Shown here in pieces: positions 60,101 to 64,000 of a stretch of DNA of 64,000 nucleotides. A program made the position numbers and the translations under genes. The notes beneath the pieces were generated by a model. It was given only the letters and a program-made list of their open reading frames with translations. It was not told where the DNA came from and did not search any database. Origin of the DNA: Dryas octopetala (lineage: Eukaryota; Streptophyta; Magnoliopsida; Rosales; Rosaceae); assembly GCA_963921425.1 (NCBI GenBank), contig OY992833.1, positions 18,021,738 to 18,085,737 on the forward strand, given 5' to 3'. Positions within the stretch are counted from its first letter, which is position 1. Each line of letters begins with the position of its first letter.

Positions 60101-61543
60101 TAATTGGACCTTTTTTTTTTTTTTTGGGTACATGAACTTTGATTTTGTCCTAATTAAGCACTCAAATTATTATTTATCCTAATTTTATACTTAAATTTTT
60201 ATTTTGTTTAAGTTTGATATATAATGTGACCAACGTCAAATAATTGGTCCTAAGTTGTACATGATATTATCTTGATTTGATAAATTATCCTTAGTATTAT
60301 TTGACATAAGTCGCATTATATACCAAATTGGAACAAAATAAAATTAAGACAAATAATAGTTTAGATACTTAATTGGATTGGTTGTATTTGACATTTTGTT
60401 TTTTGTTTTTTTTTTTGCAAAAAATTAAAATAAATGGTTTTTTTAAGCCAATAGTGGAAAATACAACAATAAGTCAGCCCATCCTCAAAAATTGGTGATA
60501 CGTGAACCCACTTTAATGAAAAGGCGTGCTCAGCATGGAACCCGGGTGCATGCCTTTTTTTTTTCTTCGTGTTTTACAATATAGTTGCTATTGACAAGAA
60601 CTATAAAAAAAAGGTATAAAAATGATATTTATGAATATATCTTTTGTCTTTTCTTACATAAACATATAAAGTAACGCACATATTCAACCTTATAAAGTCA
60701 CATCCACCCTAATTTTAATAATAATAATGGTTGTTACTGTTGAACATGAACTATGGTTGTAGAGTTCCTGTTGAACAAAAACTATCAGCCCAGTACAATG
60801 TCTCATGTTCACTCAACGCATCTCTTTTTATTGTCGATCAATTTGAGCACTTCCTTTTTAAAACTTGGATTTATTTATCATTATATGAACCTTTTTAACA
60901 TTCCAAAATATTAGATCGGTTGATTTATTGTTAGAAGGTGTAAAGATAGACTTAATAATCATTTTCTGTAAATTAAAATGGATTATGGGTATTAAAATAT
61001 TGATAATATTCCATGCATGCAAATAATTAAGACAGCAGAAATATTGGGTGGTTTAGTTTTGAAAATCATTTGTTATGTCGGTCAAACCCATATACAATAC
61101 AACTATATATAAATAGAGTATCTGATCAAATATATATATATATATTAGAGAGAGAGAGAGAGAGAGAGAGTATGCATTGGTTGCCTAGTTTAATTCAAAA
61201 GTCAATCTAATGGATTTGGTAGCTCATATATATATATATATATATTACTCAAAAGATAATTGATTGGTTCCAAATAGATGGCTAAAGTCAGTTGAAGTAA
61301 TTAATTTTAAAAGCATTAACTTTTTCTGATTGGTCATGTATTTTCATTAGCTAGCTGTTAATTAACTTCATCTAAAATGCAGTTAATTACTAAAGCAAAG
61401 CGTTATCTAAAACGACATGTAGCATTCGGAAAAGAAATGAATTGATGTAACACCTGATGGTTATAGAGATAGCGGCAGATCTCCTGTTGATGCTCATGTG
61501 GCAGGATTGTATGAAGGGCCCCTGTTACAGATAAGCCAATAAC
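51110..61543 (-). CDS. LAS1: Oxidosqualene cyclase, probable lanosterol synthase (N-terminal exon not in window)
   Basis: Sixteen exons on the minus strand: 61454-61543, 59807-60001, 58827-58911, 57995-58161, 54986-55174, 54655-54768, 54241-54363, 54012-54134, 53332-53430, 53036-53092, 52855-52901, 52563-52706, 52161-52338, 51818-51898, 51303-51386 and 51110-51220. All phases agree, giving 628 codons to the stop. Full relatives have about 760 aa, so about 128 N-terminal residues are missing. Family marks are [35 protein letters not shown], the catalytic DCTAE motif (54021-54035), and QW-type repeats (DGSWYGSWG, DSGGWGE). MWCHCR and [14 protein letters not shown] place it near cycloartenol synthases, not beta-amyrin or lupeol synthases. 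Yet [13 protein letters not shown] has Asn and Val where Arabidopsis cycloartenol synthase has His477 and Ile481. That pair is characteristic of plant lanosterol synthases. The enzyme would cyclise 2,3-oxidosqualene at the ER membrane. Product is inferred, not shown. Confidence 0.88.
55260..56633. other. Part of a long intron of the cyclase, without recognised content
   Basis: AT-rich intron sequence between exons 54986-55174 and 57995-58161. No coding exon or complete repeat was recognised before the Mutator-like element at 56634. Confidence 0.45.
56634..57001. mobile_element. Mutator-like MITE with exact 10-base target duplication
   Basis: Termini are GAGTTAATTACACTTACACC and, in reverse, GAGTTAATTACATTTACACC, one mismatch in 20. 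The inverted repeats run on imperfectly for more than 100 bases (ACATACACCCC, GTTTTAAAACTGTTG). TATTTGTGCC flanks both ends exactly (56624-56633 and 57002-57011). A duplication of 9-11 bases with long inverted repeats is typical of Mutator-like elements. It is non-coding and sits in a cyclase intron. Confidence 0.88.
57121..57268. repeat. Identical 74-bp tandem duplication in a cyclase intron
   Basis: 57121-57194 and 57195-57268 appear identical by eye, beginning TATTTATTAATTTAAATGGG and ending AAGTCTCTAAAGTC. Identity points to a recent slippage or unequal exchange. Confidence 0.85.
57370..57850. repeat. Nested inverted-repeat remnants in a cyclase intron
   Basis: GATGATCCTTGAAATGGAAC near 57379 and AAGATAATCCTTGAAAAATT near 57580 resemble the GATCATCCTTGCAAAAAATT arm of the hairpin at 6211-6377. 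GTTCGTCCATTTATTTGATCA near 57668 matches that hairpin's loop side. TGATCATGAAATTACAATG and ATTATAGTTCAATGATCAAAG-like inverted pieces also occur. I read this as decayed copies of one miniature element family. Confidence 0.45.
58307..58712. mobile_element. Long terminal-inverted-repeat element in a cyclase intron
   Basis: Left end AGGATTTTTTACATTTTATC and reverse of the right end AGGCTTTATTACACTTTATC pair for about 55 bases (CCATCTGAA(T/C)TTTG, CTCAATCTC, CTTCACCAC). A second inner inverted repeat contains GTTTTGGTCTTTT/AAAAGACCAAAAC. The TTTACCACCTGAA phrase links it to 24437-24929. It is non-coding. Confidence 0.7.
60030..61453. other. First cyclase intron in the window
   Basis: Between exons 59807-60001 and 61454-61543. 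It contains poly-T runs near 60111 and 60400, an (AG)n run at 61147-61170 and (TA)n tracts. A pair of inverted phrases, AATTAAGCACTCAAATTATT and AATAGTTTAGATACTTAATT, bounds about 60153-60374 and may be an old miniature element. Confidence 0.4.
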
Positions 61544-64000
61544 CTAGGACACGTACACCATTCATGCTTAAATTAATTAGTGTGCATGTAAGACAATATA
61601 TATGATTGCTTTGAAATAATCAGTGCATATAATTGAGAAATATCAATTGCAAATCAAGAAGCTAATTGTTACAAGAGTTTTTTTTTTTTTTTTTCAAAAT
61701 TCAAGAAAAGAAAGAACGCGAGTTGAATTTTAAGCGTTTCCACTAAAGCTAAAAGCCTTCATAACTTAATTAGTAGTTACATTTATGCGGCCATACTTTG
61801 AATTCAAAATTCATATTAGAGCTAAATAGTATTTGGCTAAGAAGTTAGAATTCAATTGTACGTTCTTCACAGTAGAGTACTACATGTACATCAATGCTTA
61901 ATTAAGCTAGGGGATAATCACTAATTTAATCAAAGACCTCGACCTGGCTAACTAGCTTCTTGAATATATATAATGAAAGAGGATTGAGATTTGAGATATG
62001 GGGGACATGCTTGACTAGCAGGAAAAGAGCACTATTGTAGTACCAAAAAGGGAACAAACAAATAAAAAGAGAAGAGGTGGAAAGAAATGGGAAAAAGCTA
62101 GGCACATCTTCTATCACATATATTTTAAAGAAAAAGTAGGCCGGGGAAACAATATTGGACCATCAATAATGAAGGAGCCAGCTTAATTGATTGTAATGTA
62201 AAGTTGTTTTATATAATATTGTATTATTGTATGTATAAACAAACATTTGGTGGGTATTAATTAATATGAATATGATAATGCATATTGATTTGATAAAATG
62301 AATAAATATATGACTACGACATAGAATTTATCCATTCTATGTTGAAATCTAAGAGAGGGGAAGAGAAAAGGGGGGACCATTAATAAAGATAAGGTGATAT
62401 GCAATTTTATTTGATCATTAATTTGTAATCAGAAATTTGTATATATATGGTCCCAAAAATATATATGTATTTGATGGATAGTTCTTTATCATGGTACACA
62501 TAATAACCATATTATATATTGACTAAAAATGACCACGACGTTAAATGGTCCATATTCTAGCTAGCAATAGCATTGGAACCATCAAAAAATTAATTAATTA
62601 AATTAAGAGAGGAAAGGGGGACCATAATATGATGAAAAAGAATTATTGAATTATATATTATGTATGCATGAATATTCCCATGTAATTTCAAGGCATATAT
62701 ACGACATATATGTACAAGTTAATTTTTCAAATCTAGAGTTAATTAAGTAATTCTAAATTTATGATATCGTTTGTTCTCATCAGAAGAGAGGAGATATATA
62801 TAATAAGAAGTTAGAACATGCACGTATATATAGTCTAAGACCATCATTTATTGACATGAATGACACATTATGTACCAAATTAATTGGACTAATCAGGAAT
62901 CAACTTGTATTTTGGTTTTTAATTTGTTGACAGACATCATTGATTAAAACTAGTTATATATACGTGTGACTATATATAAACACATACAAGCTTCACCTGC
63001 GGAATTCTCCCATGAAGGATAGCCTACCATTCGAACAACCGTAAGTGTTAAAATTTTTCTTATTTTCTCGATGGATTATTGAATTTAGAGTGTAGAAGCC
63101 ATGTAGGGTTTAGGGTTTGAGTTTTAACTCACTAAACTCGAGTGTTCAAGTTTTAACTCTCAAGCATTTATAGTTAATCCTAAACTTTAAATTTCAAGAG
63201 TTAAGACCTAAACTCTAAGTCCTAAATGAGTGTGCATTTTAACAAGCTTTTAAGAGTTGTAGGAGCATCGTTAGAATAGTGCGACATGCATCCCGCATAT
63301 GGAAATGACATATAAAAAATATAGTAAATTAGGATAAACCACTCAAAACATATTTTTTCCTAAAAGTAACTCACCATAATTTTTTTTGGGAAGTTTAACC
63401 CTTTGACTAGTGTCCATATAAGCAACTTTCCTTATATTGTTGGATAAGTCAGCTTAATTTAAAACTAAAAGCTTATTTTTTCCTAAGATACCCTTTATCA
63501 TATATAAGTTAATGCTATTTATCTCCATTAATTAATAATATTTTAGTTTTTTTATTGAAACGATATTAGTGTTAAGTACTAGTTTCAACTTTGAACATTT
63601 TTTTATTTTGAAAAATTAGTTTGGCTATATCATATTTAATATCAAATTTATATAATATTAATAATAGAAAACTACCCAAAAAAGAATATAAGATTAATGA
63701 AGATACTTGTTTTGTGTACCTACTAGTCTTTTTTCGTGTTTATTTTGTACACCTACTGATTTTTTCATGTTTATTTTGTGCACCTACTAGTTTTTTTTAG
63801 TAATAATAACCTAGACAAATTAATGAACCTATATGAATTAAAACACCTACAGTATAATGAACCTACAAAAATTTCTTAGTTGTAGGTTCCTTATTTGACT
63901 CAATTATATATAAATATATATATATCACGCCTTAAATTAAGTGTTTTAATAAATTTTAGGGGATTCATTTTCTAGGAAAATTGGAGAATTAATGGCAATT
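61544..64000. other. Right-edge region: cyclase intron or 5' flank
   Basis: The N-terminal cyclase exon should encode about 128 residues including a DGHWPGDYGGP-like motif. I did not find such a sequence on either strand here. The stretch is AT-rich with (AT)n tracts. Near 63090-63240 phrases such as GGGTTTAGGGTTTGAGTTTT and AACTCTAAGTCCTAA recur in both orientations. No other gene was recognised. Confidence 0.5.

Noticed and set aside
51110-61543. Beta-amyrin or lupeol synthase identity
   Set aside because: MWCHCR and GYNGSQ match the cycloartenol/lanosterol group; beta-amyrin and lupeol synthases as I know them have MWCYCR or MLCYCR.

Overview
The window looks like nuclear DNA of a dicot plant. 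It is AT-rich, its genes are split into many short exons with GT-AG introns, its spacers are full of small transposons, and its proteins have plant-type architectures. The lineage cannot be fixed from the sequence. A woody rosid, perhaps Rosaceae, is only a guess. A 200-base assembly gap lies at 9253-9452.

Six host genes were reconstructed by joining exons by hand. From left to right they are: (1) a universal-stress-protein/coiled-coil gene on the minus strand (2444-11272), without a recognisable kinase domain, with one doubtful splice junction and a CACTA transposon in its first intron; (2) a pollen-receptor-like LRR kinase on the plus strand (15527-17722, 3 exons, 652 aa); (3) a TruA/PUS1-type tRNA pseudouridine synthase on the minus strand (19036-24014, 8 exons, 411 aa); (4) the proteasome ubiquitin receptor RPN13 on the plus strand (28664-35726, 13 exons, 323 aa); (5) the WD40 protein UTP21 of the small-subunit processome on the plus strand (39193-50579, 18 exons, 904 aa); and (6) an oxidosqualene cyclase on the minus strand (51110-61543, 16 exons, 628 codons). 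The N-terminal exon of the last gene was not found in the window. Its active-site residues mark it as a probable lanosterol synthase. Genes 5 and 6 end tail to tail about 530 bases apart. The genes do not form a pathway, and the window is not a biosynthetic cluster.

Mobile DNA explains most of the rest. A 4.04-kb CACTA element (6987-11024) has CACTACAAG termini and a 3-base target duplication. It carries two arrays of inverted 'GGGCGACGAA' units, a tandem array of 340-bp units, and the 3' exons of a transposase-like gene. There are three 5'-truncated LINE tails, one with a target duplication of about 19 bases. There are also two Harbinger-like elements with TAA duplications, one hAT-like element, a Mutator-like element with an exact 10-base duplication, and two further long inverted-repeat elements. 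A hairpin with near-perfect arms of about 70 bases sits in an intron of gene 1 and shares its arm sequence with the 340-bp units of the CACTA element.

The points most worth a second look are the lanosterol-synthase residue pair in gene 6, the CACTA element with its hairpin-like repeat module, the broken or GC-AG junction and missing kinase part of gene 1, and a 140-bp tandem duplication across a splice donor in gene 3. No clearly new biological system was found.
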